From: Streblospio benedicti
Lineage: Eukaryota; Annelida; Polychaeta; Spionida; Spionidae
NCBI GenBank assembly: GCA_019095985.1
Contig: CM032666.1
Location: 48,185,563 to 48,249,562, forward strand
Direction: 5' to 3'
DNA length: 64,000 nucleotides
Part shown: piece by piece, positions 1-13,700 of the stretch
Position numbering within the stretch: the first letter of the stretch is position 1
Layout: each line of letters begins with the position of its first letter
Program-made: the position numbers and the translations under genes
Notes under the pieces: model-generated
What the model saw: only the letters and a program-made list of their open reading frames with translations
Database searches by the model: none
What the model was told of the DNA's origin: nothing

Positions 1-210
1 GACGACCCGGTTCAGCAGAGAAACTTGGAAAACACAATATTCTGATGAATTCACGCCTCAAATAGACATTTTTGTATACATTTCCAAAGTTTATCAATGT
101 GACAGCCACCAATTTTCCATACAATACCTTATATCCATGATCTGGCATGAAATAATTTTTCAAATGGGATTTTAACATGTACCGGAAGTCATATGGAACG
201 TTTGTCGCAG

Positions 211-560
211 CTAAAAATGAAAAAAAAGACCACTGCGCATGACGTTCTGCGCAACTGGAAAGTGAAGAATATCAAAGAGCACCTGAACCCCAAGAGAGCT
301 GTAGGTGATCATATTAGAGACCATACCATCAGCCCAGAGACTTCAGAATTGTGGCGCGTGAGGCCTTAGAAATCCATAAAAAGATCAGGGAAGCCGTAGA
401 AATCCTGGTACGGCGCCCCGAGATGAACCGAGACACCGGCTACGACCTGGTTTTCCTGCCACTGCTGTCATGTGACTGCCGCCACCATGGCGGTCACATG
501 ACCAACTAAGGACTGTCATTCGGCCTGAAGAAGCTCTTGCGATAAGAGCGAAAGTCTCGC
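211..560 (+). mobile_element. Penelope-like element, 3' fragment (GIY-YIG end)
   Basis: The + strand encodes the tail of a GIY-YIG endonuclease of the kind found at the C-terminus of Penelope-like retroelements. An early part reads AVGDHIRDH, and after a frame change comes KIREAVEI followed by PEMNRDTGYDL. The conserved E of 'EAVEI' and N of 'NRD.GY' are typical of this nuclease tail. The reading frame ends at a TAA near 507. It is followed at 522-556 by a short stem-loop (arms GCTCTT/AAGAGC, then GAAAG) that recurs at other probable Penelope 3' ends in this window. The piece is 5'-truncated and frameshifted, so it is a dead copy. A GIY-YIG tail from another retroelement class is the main alternative. 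Confidence 0.6.
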
Positions 561-1973
561 CAAAATGTGAGTCTCAATGGTTTCTGTTGAAATCTTTAAA
601 TTCTTGTCTATATCATGAATGAAGAAACACAAGATGAGAGAAGTGTTCATTCTTTGATGCTATCCCTTGTATTTACTACAAATGTGCATTCAATGGTGAA
701 TGTAAAAACCCTCATGCTGTGCTGAATCTACCAGTACAAATGTAAATAATAGTAATCAAAGTGTTTGCTGATGGAAATATCAAATACAAGCCTAGAACAT
801 AGCAATGTTTTTTTCAATTGATGAGTTTTTGTCATGATATGATTCTTGAGAAATTTTATTTTCAATGACTTGAGAACAATGAAAGTGTGAATGTATTGTT
901 TACATGGATGGATATAATTCATGTATACTGATGCAATGATAACAGGAGACATTCTTGTTCAAATATAAACACTCAAAACCGTCACACATCATTCATGTAT
1001 CTTCGATAAGTAGTCGATATGTATGATTTATGCTTTGAACATATAAGTGAGTTTTGATGTCATTAAATCCTTATTTCATCAAAATCTACTTGAGTTATAG
1101 CATTTTTACCATCTCCAATGAATTCCTTGACCTCAAAAACTTACTCTTACAATATATCATTTTATTTGTAGCACAATTAAATAGAAAGTTACGACAATAT
1201 GAGCACAGGCGGCCATCTTGGCAGCCATCTTGAATTTCTCTGATATCGACCACATGACACATGTCTACCTAATTTTTCTTAAATACTAAGGGTATGATCT
1301 TTCAAAAAATACTATAATCAGGAGCGGCGCTTTTATGTTCACAGACACCCCCCTAGCCACAGGAGTAACTATACATTTAACATATATTTCTTATAGATCT
1401 ACATGTAGGACCTATCAATATCCCAGTTTTATACAAAGTTTGTCGTACTAATGAATAGACAACAGTTGTTATTTGTAGATCCAGGCTTCATATTATTGTT
1501 AACACTCATAAATCTTCCCATTTCCATTCATCAAACCATCTAAATTGATTAACTTTTAATATCTGGCAGTGAAATAACCAATAATGTGCAACTCTATATT
1601 TTTATATGTATAAATTAATCTGCTAGTTTAATATTATACATATTTGTAAGACTTTTTGAAGAAACCACTGTTCAAGTTACACGTACATGTAGTGACTATA
1701 GTGCTTTGATACATTGACACTAAACAGACCTTAAATATATCTAAGACAAAGAGTGAGAATAATGATGATAATGATACAGGCTAATACCATATACTGTACA
1801 AAATTGCAGAAAATATTAACTTCATCAAGCACTATTAAAATGATTTTCTTCAGTAAAATTAATGAATATACCAATGCAAATGTATACGTGGAACTGTATT
1901 GAAAACTCTGGCCACTATGGGCCCTGCTGTACTGTAGCACACATTTTCCATAAGGCTTGCTGGAGTTTTGCAT
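561..1973. other. AT-rich intergenic DNA, no gene seen
   Basis: Only short, compositionally random open frames occur here. I see no domain, no splice-consistent exon series and no clear terminal repeats. A small island near 1200-1240 contains 'ggccatcttggcagccatct', similar to the ATGGC-rich motifs of repeats elsewhere in the window. Confidence 0.5.
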
Positions 1974-1996
1974 CTTGAGATTGAGATTGAGATTGA
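1974..1996 (-). repeat. LINE 3' tail, hexamer tandem repeat
   Basis: About four units of TTGAGA (on the + strand) mark the exact 3' terminus of the LINE at 1974-4290. Confidence 0.7.
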
Positions 1997-4290
1997 TTTT
2001 ATTCAATATCATTATGGCAAACAATAATAATACAAAATATCTGCTTATACTTACATTAAAAATAACAGCAATGTTATGGTTTCAATATACAGAGGTGACA
2101 AAATATATAAATACTACTGAATCTTTGGAAATACTGAGTATGGACTACAATATTGAAATACATGTGATCCTGAAAAAATTACAAATACAAAAACATGAAG
2201 AAAAGATAAATTGTGAAATTATGCCTAATAATAAAGAATATGGTTAACACCAAAAGTTTAAGATATTAAAAAATATCTAGCAACTTATTTCCATGGTGGA
2301 CCTATAAAAAACAACATATCTTTCAAATTGGCATCCAAATCGCATATTTATCTGATAATAAATAATCCAAAGATAATTACTATTACTGTTTACTTAGTAT
2401 AAATGCTATTTTCAACTTTGATCATTTCATTAAAGAGATATTTTTTACATTGGGATTTAAATTTCTTTTTGCTATCACATGATTTTATATAATTGGGTAA
2501 CTTATTCCACAGTTTGACACCATTCCATTTAAAAGTAAGCTTGCCATGAGAATTTACCTGGGGCACAGTGAAAGAATTATAACTGTATCTTGTATTGTAT
2601 ATGCGTTTATATTGTTCAACATATTCACACATATATGATGGGGCAGAACAATTAAAAATCTTATACATAATATTCAGTGTGAGGTAGTCAACCCTTCTTT
2701 CCACATTAAGTAGTCCAAGACTGGCAAAATCTTCACATTCAAGGTGGTATTTTGGTTCCTTGTCAAGAATAAATCTTATAACTTTGTTTTGAGAAGTTTG
2801 CAGCTTTTTCTGAATATACTGAGAGATAGACCTATACCACATATTACATGTATAGTCAAATTTAGATTGAAAAAAAGCACTACATATTAATTTTCTCTCT
2901 CTCTTACCAAGAAATGTTGACTTCCTGTATAAAAATTTGAGGCCACTATTAACTTTTTTAATTACACTTTCACCAGTGCTGTTGCCTGATAAATCATGCT
3001 CAAGAGTTACACCTAAATATTTTACGCTGGTTTTAGATTTAATGTCACTGTCTCCACATCTTACATGTAGTTGTGAAATTTTACGCATTTTTTTTTAGAT
3101 CCAAACAGTATACTTTCTGTCTTTCCCAAGTGTAAAGAAAGCTTGCTTTCCTCAAGCCACATCTTCAATGAATCGATATTGTTACTTAGTTTTGATTCTA
3201 CTTCAGAAATATTTTTCCCACCCACCAATACTGCCGAGTCATCAGCGTACAAATATAATTCACACGAGTTAATTGCTCTTTCCATATCAACGGACCTAAA
3301 ATTGATCCCTGTGGTACCCCACAACTCATTTTACATGATGGTGATATTGAATCTTTAATTTGAACAACTTGTCTTCTATCAGAAATATAAGAGTAAAACC
3401 ACTGAACTGTATCTTCTCTAAGACCTACAGCCTTTAATTTCTTCAATAAAATCTCATGGTTTACAGTATCAAATGCCTTCTGCAAATCTAATAAAACTAA
3501 TCCTGTGTATAACCCTTTATCCATGTTCAATTTAATCTTGTCACTAAGAAAAGTGAGGGCAGTATCAGTTGAGAATGAAGGCCGAAATCCTGACTGGTAT
3601 TTGTACAATATATTGTTTATACATAGGTAAGCATTTAATTGATTAAAGACAATTCTTTCAAAGACTTTGGATATAACAGGAAGTATAGAGACAGGTCTAT
3701 AATTACCTTCTTCACTACGAGAGCCCTTTTTGAATAATGGCACTACTCTGGCTAATTTAAAATCATCAGGAACAGTAGACTTTCTAAGTAATAAGTTAAT
3801 GATGTAAGTTAATGGAGTACAAATAACATCTGCACCAAACTTGACAAACTTAGCTGAAATGTTATCACAACCAGTAGATTTAGATACATTCAAAGATGTT
3901 ATCAGCTTCAGCACCTCTTCCTCTGAAACAATTGTGAAAGTAAATGAATTAGGCTTAATACCCTTCTCAGAATAATACAATTGTAGTTTGCTATCATCAA
4001 ATAATCTATTTGGTAATACAGACACTAATTTAGATGCTATATTACTGAAAAATGTATTGAAGCTAGATGCTACTTTTTCATCATCAATTATGATTTCATC
4101 TGAGTTTTCATTTTTCAGACCTATTTTACATGCAGATTTTGATTTAGATGATATACCAAGTTCTTTTATTGTTTTCCACAGTTTCTTAGGACAATTTTTA
4201 TTTTCTTTTATTTCTTTTATTTTTATCTTGTTCTATAATATCTTTGGTGTGGCATCTTGTTCTATAATATCTTTGGTACGTGCACACTGG
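1974..4290 (-). mobile_element. LINE (Jockey/CR1-L2-type non-LTR retrotransposon), 5'-truncated
   Basis: The - strand encodes most of a reverse transcriptase. Upstream parts read NYRPVSILPVISKVFERI, GFRPSFSTDTAL and LLDLQKAFDTVNH, then GVPQGSILGPL. In another frame come LYLYADDSAVLVGG (the YADD catalytic box) and a C-terminal thumb region ending in a stop at 2390. The frame change falls where the motif LLFLIYVND should join GPL to DMERA, so a deletion of roughly 20-30 bp has removed it (near 3290). A third frame starts near 3088. The endonuclease domain is missing: the 5' end lies near 4250-4290. The 3' UTR runs to 1974-1996 and ends in a hexamer tandem repeat (TTGAGA on +, TCTCAA on -). Such short tandem tails are usual for CR1/L2-type LINEs. 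Dead copy. Confidence 0.85.
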
Positions 4291-4423
4291 TGCTAGCGTT
4301 GCTCTCTGCCAGTAACCTATGTTTTCAATAAAAAATACTTTAAATATAAAATTAAAAAATAATTACGTGTAGAGTTGAGACCTGTTTTACACAACTAGCG
4401 GTTCGGTAGAAGGCTGTCCACAT

Positions 4424-5855
4424 CAAAATATGGAATTAATTATAAAAATTTAAAAAAAATACTATGTGATGGGAAATGATAACAGAAACAATTAAAAAAA
4501 AGATTTTTAAAATCCGATGGATAATAAGAGAGATATGGCCAATTTAGCATCAAATTTTGGGCTGTTGTGATTCCTTGTATTTTCCTTCTCGGCATGTACA
4601 AAAACCTGGACATTTTCCAGCTTGCACGGTTTCTGTGCGCATTCACCCAATTCAGAGATCACTTTTTTAATCTAATGTGTTGTGTTTGCTATAGCATCAA
4701 TTCATATAAAAATAAAGTCATTTATACAAAATTGCCTGTTGTTTCTTGTTTTCACTATTTCAACACAAATTACTAAATAGTTTTTGCTGTAATATTCTGC
4801 AAAGATCGTCACGATAATGCGACTGAGTCCCAACTGTCAAATGTGGCTATGTACTTAAATGATGATCAAAATAAACTAATGGGATTGAGCAATTAATTAG
4901 ACTTGTATATATGGATAGAATCGCATATCTCCACAGATTATTTCCATGGTAACTATATTATGATTGAACGACTTATAGCTGAAATATCATCCAATATCTA
5001 TCTTCCCTGTTACTAAAATTCTTATTGCCATTGTCAAATTCATGGCGGATGCGATATTCATTTTGACTTCCAAAGTTTAGTCATAAAAAGTCCTAATTTT
5101 TTGTGATTCGTATGGTTGGAAACGCATACTTCTATAGTTTATAGTCATAACATTAAAATATTTTTAGGTGAAATATGGACTGATATATGTGGCAAAGTTC
5201 ACTGGCAGGTTCTTAATATATAGCGCTAAGATTTAGCTGTCAAATTCCCGATCGGAAAGATGCTCCAAATTAACCATTATTATCTTCAAAGTTTGTTGAT
5301 GAAATGTCCCACAAATATTTCATAATTGATATGGTTGGAAACGCATACTTCTGTAGATTATAGATATTACATTAATATATTTTTAGGAGGGTTGTAGGTA
5401 AAGAAAATCACGCAAATCTAACATTACTTCTCTAGCATAAACACGTTTTTACGTAAACAGACACACATGCGCCGTTTTCTGCGCAGTCTATACAAAAGCG
5501 TTGCATCTTGTGCACCACAAACAACTAGGGGTTTAAACAGCATTTTTCAATCCAATTTGCAACCATGTATTGCGGTCTTAAACATCTTAAACTGTGTAGA
5601 TTATGAAAGAAAAACGGTTTATCTAATATAAGGTCGATGATCCACCCCAAAAAGTAAAATTTTAAGTTAATTTCGAACTGAATTAAAACTTAAAATACAT
5701 GGGACTCGTACTTATACTCAATGAATTTCCGTGGATCATCTGCCAAAAGTTTGCCCGTCCGATTGGCTTTAAATCCATGCCCATATGAAAGGGCTGCTCT
5801 GATTGGAAGTTAGTTGCAAATGTAAACAAATCAGAGACCTTTTTACAGGAGGCCA
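4424..5855. repeat. 1.4-kb direct duplication, copy 1
   Basis: This block is repeated almost base for base at 6138-7578, with mostly single-base differences and a few small indels. Both copies begin at 'caaaatatggaattaatta' and run to 'aaatcagagaccttttta'. It contains no convincing coding region. Inside it, three diverged units of roughly 200 bp follow each other, starting near 4834, 5031 and 5239. Each unit opens with a 'tgtcaaat' motif and contains a variant of 'atggttggaaacgcatac' followed by a conserved 'ttatag...atatttttagg' stretch. The copies are separated by about 280 bp of unrelated sequence. Confidence 0.85.
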
Positions 5856-6137
5856 CATCCGGAAATCACGAAAAATGCGCAGCCGGTAACATTTTGACAC
5901 ATCGCATTTTTAATAATTTTTTACTCAATGATTATAAAGGAACAACACGAATATTACACATGGAATCAAAGAGAAACGTTTACTCGTTAATATGGTATGC
6001 ATCAGTAATATAATAAGGAACATATAATGCTAGAAAATCATAAACAAAGTCCAACTTAGGTCCCGAAAATGGGGGAATCCCCGATTCCCTCGTCAAATAG
6101 CCTATAGCGGACAGGCTACTAATAATATTAGTGTCCA

Positions 6138-7578
6138 GCTCAAAATATGGAATTAATTATAAATTTTTTTAAAAAATACTATGTGATGGGAAATGATAAT
6201 AGAAACAATTAAAAAAAAAGATTATTTTAAAATTCGATGGATAATAAGAGAGATATGGCCACTTTAGCATCAAATTTTGGGCTCTTGTGATATTCCTTGT
6301 TTTTTCCTTGTCAGCATGTTCAAAAACCTGGACATTTTCCAGCTTGCGCATGTTGCTGTGGCACCCTGTGCGCATTCACCCAATTCAGAGATCACTTTTT
6401 TAATATAATGTGTTGTGTTTGCTATAGTATCAATTCATATAAAAATAAAGTCCTTTATACAAAATTGCCTGTTGTTTCTTGTTTTCACTATTTCAACACA
6501 AATTACTAAATAGTTTTTGCTGCAATATTCTGCAAAGATTGTCACGATAATGCGACTGAGTCCCAACTGTCAAATGTGGCTATGTACTTAAATGATGATC
6601 AAAATAAACTAATTGGATTGAGCAATTAATTAGACTTGTATATATGGATAGAATCGCATATCTCCACAGATTATTTCCATGGTAACTATATTATGATTGA
6701 ACGACTTATAGCTGAAATATCATCCAATATCTATCTTCCCTGTTACTAAAATTCTTATTGCCATTGTCAAATTCATGGCGGATGCGATATTCATTTTGAC
6801 TTCCAAAGTTTAGTCATAAAAAGTCCTAATTTTTTGTGATTCGTATGGTTGGAAACGCATACTTCTATAGTTTATAGTCATAACATTAAAATATTTTTAG
6901 GTGAAATATGGACTGATATATGTGGCAAAGTTCACTGGCAGGTTCTTAATATTAGCGCTAAGATTTAGCTGTCAAATTCCCGATCGGAAAGATCCTCTAC
7001 ATTAACCATTTTTATCTTCAAAGTTTGTCAATGAAATGTCTCACAAATATTTCATAATTGATATGGTTGGAAACACATACTTCTGTAGATTATAGATATT
7101 ACATTAATATATTTTTAGGAGGGTTGTAGTTAAAGAAAATCATGTGAATTTAACATTACTTCTCTAGCATAAACACGTTTTTACGTAAACAGAAACACAT
7201 GCGCCGTTCTTCTGAGCAGGCTATGCAAAAGCGTTGCATCTTGTGCACCACGAAAAACTAGGGGTTTAAACAGCATTTTTCAATCCAATTTGCAACCATG
7301 TATTGCGGCCTTAAACATCTTAAACTGTGTAGATTATGAAAGAAAAACGGTTTATCTAATAAAAGGTCGATGGTGCACGCCAAAAAATAAAATTTTAAGT
7401 TAATTTCAAATTGAATTAAAACTTTAAATACGTTGGACTCGTACTATACTCAATGAATTTCGGTGTGCCACCTACCAAAATATGGAGCAAAGATTTCTCT
7501 ATAAATCCATACCCATATGAAAGGGCTGCTCTGATTGGAAGTTAGTTGCAAATCTAAACAAATCAGAGACCTTTTTAC
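6138..7578. repeat. 1.4-kb direct duplication, copy 2
   Basis: Second copy of the block at 4424-5855, same orientation, offset about 1.72 kb. It keeps the same three internal units (near 6550, 6750 and 6950). Its right end stops about 140 bp before the proposed first coding base of the DEPDC7-like gene, so it forms that gene's immediate upstream flank. Whether the duplication is a transposon, a satellite fragment or a segmental duplication cannot be told from this window. Confidence 0.85.
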
Positions 7579-7716
7579 GGAAGGCCAAGGCGAAGTTCAC
7601 AAAATGTCCGCCGGTCTCAAAATTTAGGTTACTAAAAACATCTTTAAACTGAAAAGTTACTATGAACGGTGAAAATTCACCACCAGTTCGGAGGTTGAAG
7701 GACACGTGAATTCCTG

Positions 7717-10700
7717 ATGGGTATGTTATTGTGACGATTAATCCAGATACTGATTGATCAACATTTGTTTTCTTTCGCTGAGCACATGCGTGCACGTTCA
7801 TACTGTTTCTAGGTCGGAAGCAAGTGCTGTAAAATAGAAAGATGGACTTCCTTCATGGATAAAATACTGACAAAGATTGATCACCATTGTGTTTGTTAAA
7901 ATTGTGTTCCATAAAGTTTAATGTTGAATCTTGTAGTGAGTACAAAGTAAATTGAAGTGATTTTACTCCCGCAATTTCAATTTGATTTGAGCTGTCGGCA
8001 AATTGTAATATAACAATTTTGGACTAGGTGATTAATGAAAAATTATATCATCCTAGGTGGACCATTTCGAGCAACACAGCTTTGGAATGATGTGGTGAAG
8101 TATTTGAAGGAACATATTGGAAGAAAAAGGCGTAGGGTAAAGATGAAGTTGTATGACAACTGCTTTAGTTCAAGTGATGCAGTTGATGTTGTTTTTCTTA
8201 GATTACTACATCACAAGGAAACGTTTAACAAAGAAGTAAATAGGGAAAAAGCAATAAAGGTAAGAGGAAACAGTATGCTAGTACTAATTTTTCAGCTGCG
8301 TTGCAGCCATGCAGGAGAGAGACGTATGATATAATTGCTGCTGTCATCAGCTACCTTCAGTAGAAACATTTTATACACAACACTATTCTATTCACTGCTT
8401 TTATTCCCAAAACTCAAAACAATAATAATAATATAAAACTAGTTTTCGAGATCCTTAGTCTCCTTTTCAATAACAACTAATGAAATTATATTAATGAACT
8501 TACATATCAATAACTATGTCAAATTTACATAAATCCCCTCAAGTATTTTACATTATTAAATTTCTATTTTGTATCTTAACACTCTATATAAATCTATCTT
8601 CTTTAAACTAAAACTATATTGTTAAATTCATTACAATTGAAACAACTACACAATAAGATTTAAAAAATTTAAAAACAAAACATAGTAAGAGCTCCTTTAA
8701 GGTATCCACACAATGTACACTAAATTTGTTCTACAATTTATATATACAACCATAAAGTACAGTGCAACGTCAGATCTGGCAGATCTGGATACATTAGGGG
8801 AAGGCAGCATTTGGAGGCAATAAGGAACCACAGTAATGATAGACATATGAATAATGCCTTTGCAAAACACATTCGGGAATCACATGTGAACCAAGATGCA
8901 AGATTCAAAATGAACATAATACAGTCATACAAGAAACCGTTAGAAAGACAGACTAGGGAGGGGGTGGAAATCGCAAGATGCAGTGCAGATAAGATGCTCA
9001 ATAGCAGACTAGACCATTACCAACCTGGTATCAGGCGAATGACATTTCAAAATTTGTTAGAGTAGAGACAAGAGATTGTACGTTGCTCTGTACTTTATGG
9101 TTGTATATATAAATTGTAGAACAAATTTAGTGTACATTGTGTGGATACCTTAAAGGAGCTCTTACTATGTTTTGTTTTTAAATTTTTTAAATCTTATTGT
9201 GTAGTTGTTTCAATTGTAATGAATTTAACAATATAGTTTTAGTTTAAAGAAGATAGATTTATATAGAGTGTTAAGATACAAAATAGAAATTTAATAATGT
9301 AAAATACTTGCGGGGATTTATGTAAATTTGACATAGTTATTGATATGTAAGTTCATTAATTTAATTTCATTAGTTGTTATTGAAAAGGAGACTAAGGATC
9401 TCGAAAACTAGTTTTATATTATTATTATTGTTTTGAGTTTTGGGAATAAAAGCAGTGAATAGAATAGTGTTGTGTATAAAATGAGACCTTATGCTGCATA
9501 CCAGGTACATTTGATTTTACAGTTCAGTAGAAACAGGTTACCTACATGAAAATGCTTATAGCCATATCTAGAATATTAAGAAAAAAAGAAGAAAAAAATA
9601 TCCTGTAATTTACTACTGAATCCTAAATTTTCCTATGCAGGATTACTTCCAGAATGCCAGAAAGGAATCTTATATAGGATTTAGGAATTTTCCATAGGAT
9701 TTCTAAATATCTACATATGAATAGCTTTGAGAATCTTGGCCTTGGTATCCAAGTAGTTACAAATTACAAATTCAGGTTAAATAATTATGAAATGTTTGTC
9801 ACTAGCTATGTCAGTTGATGGTAGAAAACAACGTATTTGAACCAGTTGGAGTTGGAAAGCGCAGATCTCATAAGATACTATTTGAAGATTCATCTAGTAA
9901 ATTCTACAGATTCTGTGAAGATGATGAAGAGGAAAGTCTTTGTACACATGACATTAATCATGTGTCTACTTCAAGCAGCAAGGTATTAAACAATTGTGTC
10001 CATGTACCAATCATAGAAATTAAACCTCAAATACATGGGTCACTTAATTGTGCACATATTTATATAATTATTTATGCTTTTATTATTATTAAATTTCAGG
10101 ATAGTGGCATTCCATCAAACGAGAGTTCATCATTCGACGATTTAACAGAAATTCCACATCTAAATGACAGTGTCTTGTCTGATGAAGATGGAGCTAACAG
10201 CAGTCTGTACAATTCCTCTTTATCAATGAGTAGAACATCAAAACACAGTCACATTGTGCAGGAGATCATGGATTTGACAGGCACCTGGAAAAGATATAGG
10301 TTAAATTTAAATAGAAACCTCATAGGTTATTAGATTTTGAAGAACCCATACACCTTGTACATGTAATGTATCATTGTGAGAATACATTCACATATTTGAA
10401 GCTCTCCGATTTTTGTTCATTAATATACTTTTTATTTTCAGTTCTCAATCTTTACGAAAAAGATTAAAAACACCAGCTCGGCTTTTTAAATCTTGCCCCT
10501 CATTACCATCCTCTGAAATTAAGACCGAAGATTCAACAGCCGCTTGTAACAACGTCCCACCTGCAGGTTTAGCATTTTTTTTATATCGAATTAAAATTTT
10601 AACTAATTTTCTTTTATTTTGAAATAACAATTATGTCATTACTTTACAATGCACCATTGCAATTGAATTACAATAAATATTCGTAATGTTTTTAACAGAA

Positions 10701-13700
10701 ATGACTTACTAATTATAGCTATGTAAATTCATGTGGAAAAAATATACTTATTCATTTAATGTACAGTTGAGGACGAATTATGGAAGGAAGTAGCTCTGGC
10801 CCGTCTTCTCACATTTCTTGATATACCACTGTTGGATGGCATACTTAGCTATGATATAACCCAATGTGCGAAACCCTCAATGGCCTACTCAAACCTTGCA
10901 TTTCGTAGAGTTGAAAGTATATCATCATTATTTTCTGACAAGTAAGTATTTTCATTCAAAGATATATTACTGTTATGAGTCTTAAGAAACTTTCACTTCT
11001 GTTTCACATAATATGTATTACACGACATTACTTTATTACTATAGTTTGTCTCTTAATTATTTACACCATAAAGATAACAGATTGTAAGACTTTGTGGACT
11101 AATGGGTCTTCAGACCAGGAGATACATTCAGTTGCGACGTTATGAACTTTGACCCATTTAGAATACATTATGTAAGTGACACGCATACGTTGTGTACGTA
11201 TTACGTAACAGTTTCAACGTACAGCACTGCATTTCCCAAAATTATGCTGTATAAATTATAATACACAAAAACTCAATGTAGCTACTTGTATATTACAATT
11301 TGGACAATCAAGCAATGATTTCGAACTACCCTTACTAATTATGCACCAAAGGATGTCTTTTTTATAGAAATCCGTTTTGTTCAAAAGGAAGTTATGGGGA
11401 AAAGGTGAGTTTAGATAATGAAAGTATGATCTCTAGTAATATTATTTTGTAGGCAAGATGTTTGGTTGGAAGCTGCTACTGATGTGCTAGAATTGATTCC
11501 CGAAGGGTTTGATTTGTTGGACAGATCTCTAAATGAAGAAAACGACCATTCTCAAAAGTTACGAATGTATCAAACTATAGCAGAATATTACCAGGTAATA
11601 TATGATACATAAATCCTTCTTTGAGAAAATCTAAATTATTTAAAAACATTTGATTTATTTAAACATTGATTACTTGATTTTTTTTTTACATTGATTATTT
11701 GTAAATTAATGAAGGCGGAAATTTCTTTTTTGTAGTCAAAGCCAGCACCAATGTGGCCACAATGTTTTGCTGATTTGCATCTTGGATTACTTAATCTACT
11801 AATGCAAGGTAAGAAGTTCTTAATGTGGATTGAATTTAACCAAAATATTAAAACGTCGAATGGATAATATTTTTAAACATAAAATTCTCAGGTTCTTATG
11901 GGTTACGGTTTCGTGTATTTGTGTTACAACTTCATCTCATCGGGTACTCAAAAAGTTTATCTTTCTCAAAAAGCAGGGTTGGCAAACTTCCGGAAGTTTG
12001 CTATTTCTTCTGGGACGGAGGAAGAAACTGTAAGAAATGGTTTCTTCCCGGAAGAATTGGAAATTTGGTTTCCGGTCCTAATGATTTTATCATTGAAAGA
12101 TGTTTTATATACCTTTTAATTAGTATGACTGTCTTAAGTAATGAGAGCCTTTCATTGGTCACATAGTTTGATAACTTTAGAGATGTGAATTTACGGGAAA
12201 AACCAGTAAGATTACGTTTTTTGAGGTCTGAAAAATCATTACGTCCGTGCTGTAGGTTTATTACAGGATTCCGATTGTTTCATAGAAAATATGCACTTTT
12301 CCTGGAAATATAGAGTCCGTGGCCAATTTGACAGACATTGACCCAGTTTTGCCGTTCAATATGACTTCGATTTCATAAAAACGAAAGTGGCTTTGGCTGG
12401 TTCACGTCAGTAATTAATGTTGCACGTGGACTGGAAAACGTGTTTTTGCATTGCGATAAATACATGTATAGTTGAGTGCCGATCACTTCATTTGCAAAAA
12501 TGGCGTCTGTTTTAACAGTTTAACAAATTTTTACTTGAATTATTTCATTTTACAAGATAAACAGCGATTATCAGCAGTCATAAAATGCATTTGTACCACG
12601 GACATGTGATTTATAATACTTGATGGCAGCTATGACCCAACTGTGACAGTGTCAGTGTCAAAGTCTTCTGCTCTTCTCAAAAAGATATTGAATCAGTACC
12701 TAGTGACAATGTGTACAGTGCCAATGGCAGATTTGGTGTAGGGGTGGGGTTTAGGGTTGTTACAAGGTGTACGTGTAAGTATAGACGTGTATGGATGTTA
12801 CAGTGGCAGAATAATTAATCCTTGTAAAATGAGAGGAGTGTCAAGATGACCATCACACAGACATATGCTAGATGTATGGGGTAAGTATAAAACCATCAAA
12901 TACTTATTAATTTTAATACCCACTATGCAAATAGTATTTAAATTAATATTTTCTTATATTTTTATTGTCATTTAAAGTATGTACTAAACTGTAAGACATT
13001 AAGATTTTATTAAGATTTTGCTCATTTTTTATTAAGATTTTTGCTGGAAAATTAAGATTTTTCAAGGGTCGGGTCAAGGTTTTTCCACGGTGACAGGTTC
13101 ACATCTCTGTAACTAAAAAACCTGTTGGAAGAAATAAAGACAAACTTTATTTACTTAAATATGCAGCTGTATGTAGAATCTTGAAAAATCATGGAATAAC
13201 ATTCTATTGAGGGTTCATTCTTATACATTGATATGGAATTTCTTACTACACAAATGTATATTGTGACTATATTGTGACAAGCACAGTATGTTCTGTCAGC
13301 ACCTCTGTGGCTGCCTTTATTGCCTGTAAAGAAATGACTAACTAGATCTTAGGAAGGTCTAACATTTCCCTGTCTTGCATATGAAGCCACCTACCAGTTA
13401 AAATCAAGTTCTTACTGAGTTGTAGGAAGAATTCTTTGAAGTCAAATTGCGTTTTACATGGGATTCATAAGGCTTGCTTATATTAGTAGTTCTGCTGACA
13501 AATTTATAGTTAATTGCCTAAATTCATAGCTATTAGCTAAATGTATCAATAAATATACATATTACTACTATTGTAGAGAATTTGCTAGATTGTAAGAATG
13601 CCAATATCCTTAGCTTGAGCTAAAAATCTTGATTTTGTTTTTACAGGTACTTATTATTAAGTAAGAAAGTTACAGATTATACACAAAAAAAATAGTGAAT

